A stretch of DNA of 64,000 nucleotides, from the NCBI RefSeq assembly GCF_000092905.1, contig NC_014098.1, positions 372,001-436,000 on the forward strand, given 5' to 3'. Both the position numbers and the translations under genes were made by a program. This DNA is from Kyrpidia tusciae DSM 2912 (GTDB taxonomy: Bacteria; Bacillota; Bacilli; Kyrpidiales; Kyrpidiaceae). The notes under the pieces were generated by a model that was given only the letters and a program-made list of their open reading frames with translations, did not search any database and was not told the DNA's origin. Each line of letters starts with the position of its first letter. The stretch's first letter is position 1. Positions 26,078 to 35,801 of this stretch are shown here, one piece after another.

Positions 26078-27300
26078 GGCGATGGATTGAACAGGCTGAC
26101 CTCCTGGTGGGGGGAAGGCGGCATTTGGACTATTTTCCCGAATACTCCGGGGAGGTCTTGGCGGTGCAAGAGGGGCTTTCCCGGGCGGTGGATCGCATTG
26201 ATCAGGCCCGCCGGGAAGGCCGCCGGGTGGTGGTACTGGCCTCGGGCGATCCGAATTTTTTCGGCATCGGGGGGTACTTGGCGAAAAAACTCGGCCCCGA
26301 ACAGGTGGAGATCCACCCCCACGTCTCTTCGGTTCAGTTGGCTTTCGCCCGGATCAAGGAGCCTTGGCAGGACGCCTTTTTGGCTTCGGTGCACGGGCGG
26401 GATGTGGAGCCGGTGGTGGACTGGGTGCGCACCCATGCGAAAGTCGCCCTGGTGACGTCGGACGGGAGTACGCCTGGGAGAATCGCCCGGGCACTCCAGA
26501 AGGCGGGGGTTTCGGAGGTGGAGGTGTTCGTCGGGGAGAACCTCGGAGCGCCGGATGAGCGGACGGGATGGTACACAGTGGCAGACGCCGCGGAGCAGGA
26601 GTTCGCCCCCCTCAACGTGGTGGTGATCCGCCGTCGGCAAGACGGAGGAGGGACTGAGGCGGAGGCCCATAGAGAAGGAGCATCGGAGGAGGCGGTGTGG
26701 CCCCTGGGGATTGACGATGAGGCGTTTTTTCAGCGCAAACCCAAGCGGGGGCTGATCACTAAACAGGAAGTCCGGGTGGTCAGCCTGGCGAAGTTGCACA
26801 TTCGCCCGGGTGTCGTGATGTGGGATATCGGCGCCTGTACCGGTTCGGTGGGCATCGAGGCGGCGGGGTTGGCGGAGGGGGTACGGGTGTACGCCATCGA
26901 GAAAAATGAGGAAGATTGTGAGAACCTCCGCCGCAACGTGGAAAAATTCCACCGCCCGGTCCACTGGGTGCATGGCACGGCCCCTGACGGACTCGAGGCG
27001 TTTCCTGACCCGGACGCGGTCTTTGTGGGCGGCACCGCCGGGCGGATGGAGGAGTTGTTGGACGTCTGCGTCCGGCGCCTGCGGCCCGGGGGCCGCATTG
27101 TGGTGAACGCCGCGACGCTTGAAAATCTCTATCAGGCGGTGGAGGGGCTGCGAAATCGGGGGATGGCGGTGGACGTGACGCTGATCCAGGTGGCCCGCAG
27201 CCGTCCCATTAAGGATCTCACCCGGTTTGAAGCTTTTGATCCGGTGTACATCGTGACCGCCCGGCGGGCGGAGGAAGGGGCTGGGGACGAGGATGGCTGA
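26014..27300 (+). CDS. cbiET: Bifunctional cobalt-precorrin-7 C5-methyltransferase / C15-methyltransferase-decarboxylase CbiET
   Basis: A 428-residue fusion. Residues 1-205 are the CbiE tetrapyrrole methylase domain (VRIIGIGADG, VVVLASGDPNFFGIGGYL). Residues about 240-428 are CbiT, a classical SAM methyltransferase (QEVRVVSLAKLHIRPG, MWDIGACTGSVGIEAA, VFVGGTAGRMEELL). Together they methylate C5 and C15 and decarboxylate the acetate side chain at C12. The fusion equals CobL of the aerobic pathway and is common. GTG 26014 lies inside cbiD. Confidence 0.94.
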   Translation: MEPVRIIGIGADGAEGVPVPVRRWIEQADLLVGGRRHLDYFPEYSGEVLAVQEGLSRAVDRIDQARREGRRVVVLASGDPNFFGIGGYLAKKLGPEQVEIHPHVSSVQLAFARIKEPWQDAFLASVHGRDVEPVVDWVRTHAKVALVTSDGSTPGRIARALQKAGVSEVEVFVGENLGAPDERTGWYTVADAAEQEFAPLNVVVIRRRQDGGGTEAEAHREGASEEAVWPLGIDDEAFFQRKPKRGLITKQEVRVVSLAKLHIRPGVVMWDIGACTGSVGIEAAGLAEGVRVYAIEKNEEDCENLRRNVEKFHRPVHWVHGTAPDGLEAFPDPDAVFVGGTAGRMEELLDVCVRRLRPGGRIVVNAATLENLYQAVEGLRNRGMAVDVTLIQVARSRPIKDLTRFEAFDPVYIVTARRAEEGAGDEDG

Positions 27301-28018
27301 TCGACTGGGAAAATTGTTCGTGCTCGGGGTGGGGCCGGGGGATCCCGAGTGGCTCACCCTGCGCGCCCACCGGATTCTGCGGGAAGCTCCGGTTGTGGCC
27401 TATCCGCAAAAAATGCGCTCCGGGGACAGTTATGCCCTCTCCATCGTCGAAAGTCTGCTGCCCACCCCTGGGCCGGAGCGGTTGGGGTTGGTCTTCCCCA
27501 TGACCCGGGATCCGGAAAAATTGCGGATTCAGTGGGAGGAGACGGTAAACCGGGTGTGGGAGAAGTTGTCGGCCGGCCGGGACGTGGCCTTTATCACCGA
27601 AGGCCATCCCTATCTGTACAGCACGGCCATTCATCTGGTCCGGCTCCTGCGCCGGATTCACCCCGGGGTGGAGGTGGAGGTGGTCCCGGGGGTCTCTTCT
27701 CCGGGTGGGGCGGCGGCCCGGCTGGATATTCCCTTGGCGGACGGGGACGAGAGAGTGGGCATTATCCCCGCGGTGGACGACCGGGAGGCCATGCGTCGGG
27801 CCCTGGCGGAGCATGACACCGTGGTGTTTTTGAAAGTGGCAAAAGTCATGGACATGATGGTGGGTCTTTTGGAAGAGCTGCACTTGGTGGACCGGGCGGC
27901 GGTGGTGACCAAATGCGGGACTCCCGATGAGCAGGTCTTTTGGGATATTCGGGAGCTCCGGGGCCGGGAACTGGAATACCTCACCCTGATGATTGTCAAA
28001 AAGGGGGAGCAGCGATGA
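27293..28018 (+). CDS. cbiL: Cobalt-factor II / precorrin-2 C20-methyltransferase CbiL
   Basis: A 241-residue tetrapyrrole methylase. It opens with LFVLGVGPGDPEWLTLRAHRIL, then VAFITEGHPYLYSTAIHLVRLL and VVPGVSSPGGAAARLDIPLADGDE, the pattern that separates CbiL/CobI from other methylases in the operon. It adds the C20 methyl group that later leaves during ring contraction. The start overlaps the end of cbiET by 8 bases. Confidence 0.93.
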   Translation: MADRLGKLFVLGVGPGDPEWLTLRAHRILREAPVVAYPQKMRSGDSYALSIVESLLPTPGPERLGLVFPMTRDPEKLRIQWEETVNRVWEKLSAGRDVAFITEGHPYLYSTAIHLVRLLRRIHPGVEVEVVPGVSSPGGAAARLDIPLADGDERVGIIPAVDDREAMRRALAEHDTVVFLKVAKVMDMMVGLLEELHLVDRAAVVTKCGTPDEQVFWDIRELRGRELEYLTLMIVKKGEQR

Positions 28019-28836
28019 GCCGCCCGGGGATCGGCAAAGTGTATTTTATCGGTGCAGGGCCGGGGGATCCGGAACTCATCACCGTCAAGGGCAAGCGCCT
28101 GATCGAGGAAGCCGATCTCATTCTTTACACCGATTCCCTGGTGAATCCCGAGGTGCTGAGGGGAGCGAAACCCGGGGTCCGGATTGAGAAAAGCGCGGAG
28201 CTCACCCTGGAGGAGATCGCCGGGCGGATGATCGATGCCGCCGAGCAGGGCCAGCGGGTGGCCCGGGTCCATACCGGGGACCCGTCGGTGTTCGGGGCAA
28301 TCCTGGAGCAGGCCGCCCGGCTGGATGCCGCAGGGATCCCCTGGGAGATCGTCCCCGGCGTTTCCTCAGTTTTTGCCGCTGCGGCGGTTTTGGGGGCGGA
28401 GCTGACGGTGCCCGAAGTGACCCAGACGGTGATCCTCACCCGGGCCGCGGGGAGGACGCCGGTGCCGCCGGGCGAGGAGTTGACCGCCCTGGCCCGGCAC
28501 CGCTCCACCCTGGCGCTGTTCCTATCGGCGGGGCTCATGGGGGATGTCCGAAACGCCCTGCGGCAGGCGGGATGGGAGGACAATATCCCGGTGGCGGTGG
28601 TGTACAAGGCCACCTGGCCGGACCAAGTGGTGATCCGCTCCACCTTGGGCCAAATTGTCGAGGACATGCGGGACGCCCAAATCCGAAGTCACGCCTTGAT
28701 CTTGGCCGGGCCGGCCCTGGACCCCGGTCTGCGCCGTCCCGATGGGCCAAAATCCCGGCTTTACGATCCCACCTTTGCCCATCGGTACCGGCGGGCGGTA
28801 CGGGCCGGGGATGCCCCCGGGGGGGAGGGGCCGTGA
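28015..28836 (+). CDS. cbiF: Cobalt-precorrin-4 C11-methyltransferase CbiF
   Basis: A 273-residue protein from ATG 28015, overlapping the cbiL stop (ATGA); the open frame reaches further upstream. Signatures: KVYFIGAGPGDPELITVKGKRLI, ADLILYTDSLVNPEVL, VARVHTGDPSVFGAI and EIVPGVSSVFAAAA. It methylates C11 of the corrin ring. The C-terminal tail after residue 250 is basic and poorly conserved. Confidence 0.94.
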   Translation: MSRPGIGKVYFIGAGPGDPELITVKGKRLIEEADLILYTDSLVNPEVLRGAKPGVRIEKSAELTLEEIAGRMIDAAEQGQRVARVHTGDPSVFGAILEQAARLDAAGIPWEIVPGVSSVFAAAAVLGAELTVPEVTQTVILTRAAGRTPVPPGEELTALARHRSTLALFLSAGLMGDVRNALRQAGWEDNIPVAVVYKATWPDQVVIRSTLGQIVEDMRDAQIRSHALILAGPALDPGLRRPDGPKSRLYDPTFAHRYRRAVRAGDAPGGEGP

Positions 28837-30029
28837 TGCCGTGGCCGGATCATCCCCAGGCTTACGCCGCGGTGGCGATCACCAAACACGGGGTGGAATT
28901 GGCCTGGCGGACGGCGAAAGGGCTGGGCGGCGTCGATGTGTACTGCAGTGAAAAATTTGACCTCCGGGCAGCCGGGGGAGCTCAGGAGGGCGAGACGTTC
29001 AGTTCCTTTCGGGCGACGCCCTTTTCCGGGAGTGTCCGGGAGTTGCTTCAAGATGGATTTCACCGCTACGAGGGCTGGATTTTGTTTATCTCCCTGGGAG
29101 CGGTGGTGCGGATGATCGCTCCGGTGCTGCGGGACAAAAAGACCGATCCTGCGGTGGTGGTGGTGGATGACGCCGGGCGGTTTGCCATCTCTGTCCTTTC
29201 CGGACACCTGGGGGGAGCGAACCGCCTGGCCGAGCGCGTGGCCGAGGTTCTCGGTGCCCAGCCCGTCATCACCACGGCTTCGGATGTGGGCCGGACCATC
29301 GCCGTGGACCTCCTGGGTCGATCTTTTGGCTGGACTTTGGCCGACGACCGCCACGTCACTCCGGCATCGGCGGCGGTGGTCAACGAGGAGCCGGTCTTGG
29401 TTCTCCAGGAGGCCGGAGAGCGGGGTTGGTGGACCCGCCCGACCCCTCTGCCGCCCACCATCCACAGGTGCGACAGTCTGGAGGAAGCCCGGGGGACGGC
29501 GGCCGAGCGTGCCCGGCAAGGGTTGCCGGGTTTTGGGGCTTTGCTTCTTATTACGGACCGGATCTGGTCCGAGGAGGAGCTGCGCCAGTTCGCTCCGTAC
29601 TGGGTTGTGTACCGCCCGAAATCCCTGATTCTGGGGATCGGGTGCAACCGGGGCACCCCCCGGGCGGAAATCGAAGAGGTGGTGGAAGGGACTCTCCGGG
29701 CGAAGGGATTGGCGGTGGACAGCGTGGCGGCGGTGGCGACCATCGACCGCAAAAAAGATGAAGCCGGTCTGGTGGCGATGTGCCGAGATCGCGGTTGGCC
29801 CCTGATTGCCTACACTCCGGATGAACTGAACGAGATGCCCATGCGGCACCCTTCGGAGACGGTGTATCGCTACACCGGGGCTTACGGGGTCAGTGAACCT
29901 GCGGCCATGCGGGCGGCGGGCACCGACCGGCTGCTCGTCGATAAAATCGTTTCTGGAAATGTCACTCTGTCCGTTGCGAGAAAAGCTTTCAATGCCCGGG
30001 AGGGAGCGGGGGAAGGAGGGGCTGGCTGA
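28836..30029 (+). CDS. cbiG: Cobalt-precorrin-5A hydrolase CbiG
   Basis: A 397-residue protein; ATG 28836 overlaps the cbiF stop (TGATG), with an equivalent in-frame GTG just before. N-terminal domain: AVAITKHGVELAWR and the central FISLGAVVRMIAPVLRDKKTDPAVVVVDDAGRFAISVLSGHLGGAN. C-terminal domain: LGIGCNRGTPRAEIEEVV and GVSEPAAMRAAG. CbiG opens the ring A lactone and releases the two-carbon fragment, a step unique to the anaerobic route. Confidence 0.94.
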   Translation: MPWPDHPQAYAAVAITKHGVELAWRTAKGLGGVDVYCSEKFDLRAAGGAQEGETFSSFRATPFSGSVRELLQDGFHRYEGWILFISLGAVVRMIAPVLRDKKTDPAVVVVDDAGRFAISVLSGHLGGANRLAERVAEVLGAQPVITTASDVGRTIAVDLLGRSFGWTLADDRHVTPASAAVVNEEPVLVLQEAGERGWWTRPTPLPPTIHRCDSLEEARGTAAERARQGLPGFGALLLITDRIWSEEELRQFAPYWVVYRPKSLILGIGCNRGTPRAEIEEVVEGTLRAKGLAVDSVAAVATIDRKKDEAGLVAMCRDRGWPLIAYTPDELNEMPMRHPSETVYRYTGAYGVSEPAAMRAAGTDRLLVDKIVSGNVTLSVARKAFNAREGAGEGGAG

Positions 30030-31465
30030 TGGAAGGGATGACCACCACGGGCAAGGCTCTGCGCGATTCCTGCCCGCGCCTTCTCATTGCCGGCACCCAG
30101 TCCGGGGCGGGGAAGACCACCTTCACGGTGGGGCTGATGGCGGAGTTGCGCCGGCGGGGATTGGCGGTGCAGGGGTTTAAAGTGGGGCCGGATTATATCG
30201 ACCCGACCTTTCACCGGGCGGTGACGGGCCGGCCGGCCCGCAACCTGGACACGTGGATGGTGCCCGAAGAAGCGCTGAGCGAAAGCTTTTCCCGCGGGTG
30301 TGCCGGGGCCGATGTGGCGGTGATCGAGGGGGTCATGGGGCTCTACGACGGCAAAGACCCCCGGGATGACCGGGGGAGTGCCGCCCAGGTGGCCCGGCTG
30401 CTCCAGGTTCCGGTGATCCTCGTGGTGGATGTGCACAGCATGGCCCGGAGCGCTGCGGCGGTGGTGCTCGGCTTTCAGCGCCTCGACCCCCGGGTTCCCA
30501 TCGCCGGGGTCGTGGCGAACCGGGTGGGATCCCCGGGCCACGCCGAGATCATCCGGACCGCCGTGGAAGGGGCGTGCGGCATCCCCGTCCTGGGCGCACT
30601 GCCCAGGCGGCTGGATCTCGCCGCTCCCGAGCGCCATCTCGGTCTCATTCCCGCCCTGGAGCGCGGGGAGTTGTCGGGGTGGTTCGACGGGTTGGCCCAA
30701 ATGGTCCGGGAGTCGGTGAACGTAGACCGGGTGGTGGAATTGGCCCGGAGCGCACCGGCCCTGGGGGCGTCGGATCCCGTGCTCTTTGCCCGGCCCTCGC
30801 GCCCGCCCCGGGTCAACCTCGCCGTGGCCTGGGATGCGGCCTTTCATTTTTATTACGCCGAGAACTTAGAGTTACTCGAGCACCGGGGAGCCAGGCTGCT
30901 CTTTTTCTCGCCTCTCGCCGGGGAGAAAGTGCCCGAGGAGGCGGACGGCCTGTACATCGGCGGGGGCTTTCCCGAGGAGTTCGCCCGGGAACTTTCGTCC
31001 CATCGTCAGGTGCTGGAGGACCTGCGCCGGCGGCACGCCGGGGGGCTGCCCATCTACGCGGAATGCGGGGGACTCATGTACTTGTCCCGAGGCATCGAGA
31101 CGGCGGAAGGGCGTCGTTATCCCATGGCGGGGCTCGTACCGGCTTGGGTGAGGATGCAGCGGACTCTCGCCGCTCTCGGGTACCGGGAGGTGGTGGCGGA
31201 GCGGGATACGGTGTTTTTGAAAGCGGGTGAAAAGGCCCGGGGGCACGAGTTTCACTATTCGCATCTGGTGGAGATCGAGGAGCCGTATCCCTGGGCCTAC
31301 CGGGTATCTGCCCGCCGGGGCTGGGGCCGGGATGGGTACGCCGAAGACCGGCTTCTCGCTGCCTACACGCACCTGCATTTTGGCTCCCATCCCGATATGG
31401 TCGACCGTTGGTTGGATCTTTGCGCCCGCCACCGGGCGGAGCGGGCTGGGTTTCGGGAAAGGTGA
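30029..31465 (+). CDS. cbiA: Cobyrinate a,c-diamide synthase CbiA
   Basis: A 478-residue protein. The N-terminal dethiobiotin-synthase-like P-loop is LIAGTQSGAGKTTFTVGLM; VGPDYIDPTFH and EGVMGLYDG are the nucleotide/substrate loops. The C-terminal class I glutamine amidotransferase domain has the nucleophile in IYAECGGLMYLS and a late histidine in THLHFGSHP. It amidates the a and c carboxylates with glutamine and ATP. Start shares one base with the cbiG stop. Confidence 0.94.
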   Translation: MEGMTTTGKALRDSCPRLLIAGTQSGAGKTTFTVGLMAELRRRGLAVQGFKVGPDYIDPTFHRAVTGRPARNLDTWMVPEEALSESFSRGCAGADVAVIEGVMGLYDGKDPRDDRGSAAQVARLLQVPVILVVDVHSMARSAAAVVLGFQRLDPRVPIAGVVANRVGSPGHAEIIRTAVEGACGIPVLGALPRRLDLAAPERHLGLIPALERGELSGWFDGLAQMVRESVNVDRVVELARSAPALGASDPVLFARPSRPPRVNLAVAWDAAFHFYYAENLELLEHRGARLLFFSPLAGEKVPEEADGLYIGGGFPEEFARELSSHRQVLEDLRRRHAGGLPIYAECGGLMYLSRGIETAEGRRYPMAGLVPAWVRMQRTLAALGYREVVAERDTVFLKAGEKARGHEFHYSHLVEIEEPYPWAYRVSARRGWGRDGYAEDRLLAAYTHLHFGSHPDMVDRWLDLCARHRAERAGFRER

Positions 31466-31470
31466 GGGGG

Positions 31471-32304
31471 ATGGGAATGGAAAATGAGCGAGAGGCGGTG
31501 CTTCTCATTGGCCACGGCAGCCGGGATCCCGAGGGAAACCGGGAGTTTTCTGCATTGGTGGAGAACCTCCGCCACAGGTGGCCGGACCGCACCGTCGCCG
31601 GGGCATTTCTGGAGCTGGCAGAGCCCGGGATTCCCCAAGTGATGGGGCGGCTCGCCGCCCGGGGAATCCGGGAAGTGTGGGCGATACCGGTGATTCTCCT
31701 GCCGGCCCGGCACGTCCGGGAGGAGATTCCGGAGATTCTCGCCGGGTCGGCCCGGGAGTGGGGGGTTCGGGTGCGTTACGGGCGCCCCTTGGGCCTTCAC
31801 CCCGGCGTCCTCGACATGTTGGTGGACCGCTTGGCCGAGGCCGTTGGGGAAGGGGAGTTGTCCACCGGGAAGGCGGAGGGGACGGCGGTGGTATTCGTCG
31901 GCCGGGGATCGAGCAATGCCGAGGCGAATGCGCAATTGTATCGGGTGGCTCGCCTGTTCTGGGAAAGGTGCGGCGCCGACTGGGTGGAGCCCTGCTTTGT
32001 CGGGGTGACATATCCGGATGTGCCCACGGCTCTCCGCCGGGCCCTCCTGTCCGGGGTGCGCCGGGTGGTGGTGTTGCCGTACCTGTTGTTCACCGGGGTC
32101 CTGATGAAGCGGCTGGCGGGATGGGTGGAGGAGGCCCAGGCGGAGATGCCGGAGGTGGAATTTCGGCTCGCCCGGTATCTCGCGGGACATCCGAAGTTGG
32201 AGGACATTGTCGCGGGGCGGCTGCAGGAGTTAATGGATGAGATGGCACGAGGAGGGGATGGGGATGGGGAAGATTTTCGTCGTCGGGTTTGGGCCGGGCA
32301 GTGA
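31471..32304 (+). CDS. cbiX: Sirohydrochlorin cobaltochelatase, CbiX type
   Basis: A 277-residue two-domain chelatase. The first half starts with LIGHGSRDPEGNREFSALV and the second repeats the fold with VVFVGRGSSNAEANAQLY. This duplicated layout is the long CbiX form (the short archaeal form has one copy). It inserts cobalt into sirohydrochlorin at the start of the anaerobic pathway. ATG 31471 or 31477 are both possible after GGTGAGGGGG. The 3' end overlaps cbiH by about 40 bases. Confidence 0.92.
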   Translation: MGMENEREAVLLIGHGSRDPEGNREFSALVENLRHRWPDRTVAGAFLELAEPGIPQVMGRLAARGIREVWAIPVILLPARHVREEIPEILAGSAREWGVRVRYGRPLGLHPGVLDMLVDRLAEAVGEGELSTGKAEGTAVVFVGRGSSNAEANAQLYRVARLFWERCGADWVEPCFVGVTYPDVPTALRRALLSGVRRVVVLPYLLFTGVLMKRLAGWVEEAQAEMPEVEFRLARYLAGHPKLEDIVAGRLQELMDEMARGGDGDGEDFRRRVWAGQ

Positions 32305-33082
32305 GGAACACATGACCTTCCGGGCCCGTCAGGCCATCGAACACAGCGATCTCATTGTCGGGTACAAGACCTATGTGGATCTCGTCCGGGATTTGATCGG
32401 CGACCGGGAGGTCCTTCGCACGGGGATGACCGAAGAGGTCACCCGGGCCCAGGCGGCGGTGGAGCAAGCGAAATCGGGGAGGACGGTGGCGGTGATCTCC
32501 AGCGGAGACGCCGGGGTGTACGGCATGGCCGGTCTGATTTACGAGGTGCTGATGGAGCAGGGCTGGGAGCCCGGCGATGATCCCGAGATCGAGGTGGTTC
32601 CCGGCATCTCGGCGGTGAACGCCGTGGCGGCCCTCCTCGGGGCGCCCTTGATGCACGATTTTGCCGCGATTTCTTTGAGTGACCACCTCACTCCCTGGGA
32701 GGTCATCGCCCGCCGGGTGGAGGCCGCAGCCGCGGCCGATTTTGTCATCGCCTTGTATAATCCCAAAAGTGGGCGCAGGACCCAGCAAATTGTGGAAACT
32801 CAATCAATTCTCTTGCGGTACCGCGCTCCGGAGACACCGGTGGGGATCGTGAAGAGCGCCTATCGAGAGCGGCAACGGGTGGAAGTGACCACCTTGGAAG
32901 ACATGTTGAACCACGAGATCGGGATGTTGACCACCCTCATCATCGGCAACTCCTCCACCAGGGAGTATCACGGGCGAATGGTGACTCCTCGAGGTTACCA
33001 GCGCAAGTATACATTGACCGGAGCGAATGAGCGGGGGCGCCTGGATCCCATGCCCTGGGCGCTGGGCTCAACAAAGGACTAG
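32264..33082 (+). CDS. cbiH: Cobalt-precorrin-3B C17-methyltransferase CbiH
   Basis: A 272-residue tetrapyrrole methylase; ATG 32264 is preferred for AGGAGG 8 bases upstream. Signatures: KIFVVGFGPGSEEHMTFRARQAI, SDLIVGYKTYVDLV, VAVISSGDAGVYGMAGL, EVVPGISAVNAVAALLGAPLMHDF and FVIALYNPKSGRR. It performs ring contraction and C17 methylation. No extra C-terminal Fe-S domain is present. Confidence 0.94.
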   Translation: MGKIFVVGFGPGSEEHMTFRARQAIEHSDLIVGYKTYVDLVRDLIGDREVLRTGMTEEVTRAQAAVEQAKSGRTVAVISSGDAGVYGMAGLIYEVLMEQGWEPGDDPEIEVVPGISAVNAVAALLGAPLMHDFAAISLSDHLTPWEVIARRVEAAAAADFVIALYNPKSGRRTQQIVETQSILLRYRAPETPVGIVKSAYRERQRVEVTTLEDMLNHEIGMLTTLIIGNSSTREYHGRMVTPRGYQRKYTLTGANERGRLDPMPWALGSTKD

Positions 33083-33094
33083 GGCGAGTGGCTG

Positions 33095-34249
33095 ATGGCG
33101 AAGGGCGATGTGGCCCGGGGAGTTCGAGATTGTGACGACCTAACATGTGAGGTGATCGAATTGTATTCGTGGCAGTCCCGGGAGATCCCCCTTCCCTCTG
33201 AAAAATCGGCGGAGGCCGCGAGGCGGCGGTTGGACCGGCTGACCAAACCCCAGGGCAGCCTGGGGCGCCTGGAGAGCCTCGCCGTGGACCTGGCGGCGGC
33301 GACGGGGGAGGAGCGTCCAAAGGTCCGGCCGGCGGGGGTGCTGGTGATGGCAGGGGATCACGGGGTGGCGGCGGGCGGCGTGTCCGCCTACCCCCCGGAG
33401 GTCACCGCCCAAATGGTCTTGAATTTTCTCCGCGGCGGGGCGGCGGTGAACGTCCTGTCCCGGGTGGCCGGGGCGGCGGTCTGGGTGGTGGATGTCGGAG
33501 TGGCGGTGGAGATCGACTCCCGGGAGATGGCCACCTCCCTCAGCGCCGGTGAGTCTCGGGCGGTGTTCCGGGCGCATAAAGTCCGTCCGGGGACGGCGGA
33601 TATGACCCGGGGGGCGGCCATGTCCCGGGAGGAAGCGGAGCGGGCCCTGGATGTGGGCTGGAGGGTGGCCATGGAGATGATCGACTCCGGGATCCGGCTG
33701 CTCGCCTTGGGGGAAATGGGTATCGGCAACACCACGGCGGCCGCGGCGGTGGCCGCCGCCCTGACCGGGTGGCCCGAGGGGGACCTGGTGGGACTGGGGA
33801 CCGGGATCGATCCGGTCCGCCGCCAGAAAAAGCTCCAGGCGGTCCGGGGCGCCCTGGCGGTGAATCGGCCGGATCCTTCGGATGCGGTGGACGTGCTGGC
33901 CAAAGTGGGCGGTCTGGAGATCGCCGGATTGGCCGGGGCGGCTCTGGCCGGCGCCGCCCGGCGGGTGCCGGTGCTCATGGACGGGTTCATCGCGTCGGCG
34001 GCGGTGTTGGCGGCGGTTCACATCGATCCCAGGGCGCTGCCCTACATGTTCGCGTCGCACCGGTCGGTGGAGCCCGGGCATGGTCGAATCCTTCGCTGGC
34101 TGGGGCGGGAGCCCTTGTTCGATCTCGATCTTCGCCTTGGGGAAGGGACGGGCGCGGTCCTGGCCATGCCGATGATGGAGGCCGCTGCTCGAATCCTCGA
34201 TGAGATGGCCACCTTTGAAGAGGCGGGGGTCTCCGATGCCGAAGCCTGA
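33095..34249 (+). CDS. cobT: Nicotinate-nucleotide-dimethylbenzimidazole phosphoribosyltransferase CobT
   Basis: A 384-residue protein as read from ATG 33095. The family match starts around residue 35 (RRRLDRLTKPQGSLGRLESLA), so the true start could be the GTG near 33152. Other blocks: VLVMAGDHGVAAGGVSAYP, GGAAVNVLSRVAGA, GEMGIGNTTAAAAVAAAL and PVLMDGFIASAAVLAA. It makes alpha-ribazole phosphate for the lower ligand. Neither dimethylbenzimidazole synthesis (bluB/bza) nor CobC is in this window. Confidence 0.93.
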   Translation: MAKGDVARGVRDCDDLTCEVIELYSWQSREIPLPSEKSAEAARRRLDRLTKPQGSLGRLESLAVDLAAATGEERPKVRPAGVLVMAGDHGVAAGGVSAYPPEVTAQMVLNFLRGGAAVNVLSRVAGAAVWVVDVGVAVEIDSREMATSLSAGESRAVFRAHKVRPGTADMTRGAAMSREEAERALDVGWRVAMEMIDSGIRLLALGEMGIGNTTAAAAVAAALTGWPEGDLVGLGTGIDPVRRQKKLQAVRGALAVNRPDPSDAVDVLAKVGGLEIAGLAGAALAGAARRVPVLMDGFIASAAVLAAVHIDPRALPYMFASHRSVEPGHGRILRWLGREPLFDLDLRLGEGTGAVLAMPMMEAAARILDEMATFEEAGVSDAEA

Positions 34250-35801
34250 GGCGGCGGTCTCTCCCCCGGCCAGGTGCATCATGTTACAGGGCACGGCCTC
34301 TAACGTTGGGAAAAGCTGGCTGGCCACCGGCTTTTGCCGAGTTCTGGCCCAGGACGGCTGGCGGGTGGTCCCCTTTAAGTCGCAAAATATGGCGTTAAAT
34401 AGCTATGTCACGATGGACGGCGGGGAGATTGGCCGGGCCCAGGGGGTTCAGGCCGAGGCCGCCGGCGTGATCGCCACCGTCGACATGAACCCGATTTTGC
34501 TCAAGCCGTGCGGCCCCGCCTCGGCCCAGGTGATCCTCCGAGGGAAACCCTTGACGGACGCCGGCGCCCGGGAGTACCGGGAACGCCTGATTCCCGAACT
34601 TCTGGGAACGGTGAAAGAATCCCTGGACCGACTCCGTCAAGAGGCGGAAGTGGTGGTGATGGAAGGGGCGGGCAGTCCGGCGGAGATCAATTTGAAAGAC
34701 CGGGACATTGCGAATATGCGCATCGCCGCCCTGGCCGACGCCCCGGTTCTCCTGGTGGGAGACATCGACCGGGGCGGAGTGTTTGCTTCCTTCGTCGGGA
34801 CCCTGGAGTTGCTCACTCCAGAGGAGAGGCGGCGGGTCAAGGGATTTTTGATCAACAAATTCCGGGGCGACCCGTCGTTGCTCGAACCGGGGCTGAAGTG
34901 GCTTGAGGCGCGGACCGGGGTGCCGGTGATCGGGGTGGTTCCCTGGGAGGATTTGCCCATCGATGGCGAGGACTCCCTGGCCCTTCCCGGCGGCTTCGGG
35001 GATGGGCCCTTGGAGATTGTCGCCATCCGTCTGCCTCACCTGTCGAACTATACAGACCTCGATCCCCTGCGGCTGGAACCCGACGTGCGGATTCGCTGGG
35101 TGGAGCGGCCGGAGGCGTTGGGGGATCCGGACGCCGTGATCCTGCCCGGCACGAAAAATAGCATCGGGGACTTGGTCTGGCTCCGGGATCGGGGGCTGGC
35201 GGCGGCCATCGGCGATTTTGCCGCCCGGGGGGGCCGGGTGGTGGGGCTGTGCGGAGGTTATCAAATGCTGGGGATTCGCTTGATGGACCCGGAGGGGATC
35301 GAAGGGGGGCGCCCGGGGGAGGTGCCTGGGCTCGGCCTCCTTCCGACGGAGACGGCGTTTTTCCCGGCCAAGCGTGTCGTGCGCAGGGCCGGCCGGGTGA
35401 CGGCCGAGGAGTTGGGGCCGGATTTGCAAGGTGTGCCGGTGGAGGGGTACGAGATTCACATGGGCCGCACGTCCTGGTGCGACGAGCCCCGCTCTTTGCT
35501 GTTGATTGAGCCCGCCGGGGGGGAGGAGGGGTACCCCGAGGGCGCCGTGTCCCTGGATGGAAAGGTCTGGGGGACGTATGTCCACGGGATTTTCGACAGC
35601 TGGGCCTTTCGGCGCCGCTGGTTGGATGGGCTGCGCAGGGAGAAGGGTCTGCCCCCTCTTGAAGGCAGGGTGCGGGACATGTATGCTGTCCGGGAGGAAG
35701 CCTTCGATCGGTTGGCGGCTTTGTTGCGACAACATGTCGACTGGGAGCGGGTTTATCGTCTCCTGGCTCTGGAGCCTCCCGGCGCGCCCCGGCACAGGTG
35801 A
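34236..35801 (+). CDS. cobQ: Cobyric acid synthase CobQ/CbiP
   Basis: A 521-residue glutamine-dependent amidotransferase; ATG 34236 sits inside the 3' end of cobT after GAGGCGGGGG. The N-terminal P-loop region is MLQGTASNVGKSWLATGFCR with FKSQNMALNSYVT. The amidotransferase domain has its nucleophile in VVGLCGGYQMLG and histidine in TYVHGIFDS. It amidates positions b, d, e and g of adenosylcobyrinate diamide. Confidence 0.95.
   Translation: MPKPEAAVSPPARCIMLQGTASNVGKSWLATGFCRVLAQDGWRVVPFKSQNMALNSYVTMDGGEIGRAQGVQAEAAGVIATVDMNPILLKPCGPASAQVILRGKPLTDAGAREYRERLIPELLGTVKESLDRLRQEAEVVVMEGAGSPAEINLKDRDIANMRIAALADAPVLLVGDIDRGGVFASFVGTLELLTPEERRRVKGFLINKFRGDPSLLEPGLKWLEARTGVPVIGVVPWEDLPIDGEDSLALPGGFGDGPLEIVAIRLPHLSNYTDLDPLRLEPDVRIRWVERPEALGDPDAVILPGTKNSIGDLVWLRDRGLAAAIGDFAARGGRVVGLCGGYQMLGIRLMDPEGIEGGRPGEVPGLGLLPTETAFFPAKRVVRRAGRVTAEELGPDLQGVPVEGYEIHMGRTSWCDEPRSLLLIEPAGGEEGYPEGAVSLDGKVWGTYVHGIFDSWAFRRRWLDGLRREKGLPPLEGRVRDMYAVREEAFDRLAALLRQHVDWERVYRLLALEPPGAPRHR

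Noticed and set aside
25795-27357. 520-residue minus-strand open frame across cbiD/cbiET
   Set aside because: Composition is proline/histidine/arginine-rich, typical of an antisense shadow in GC-rich DNA; both plus-strand genes are well conserved.
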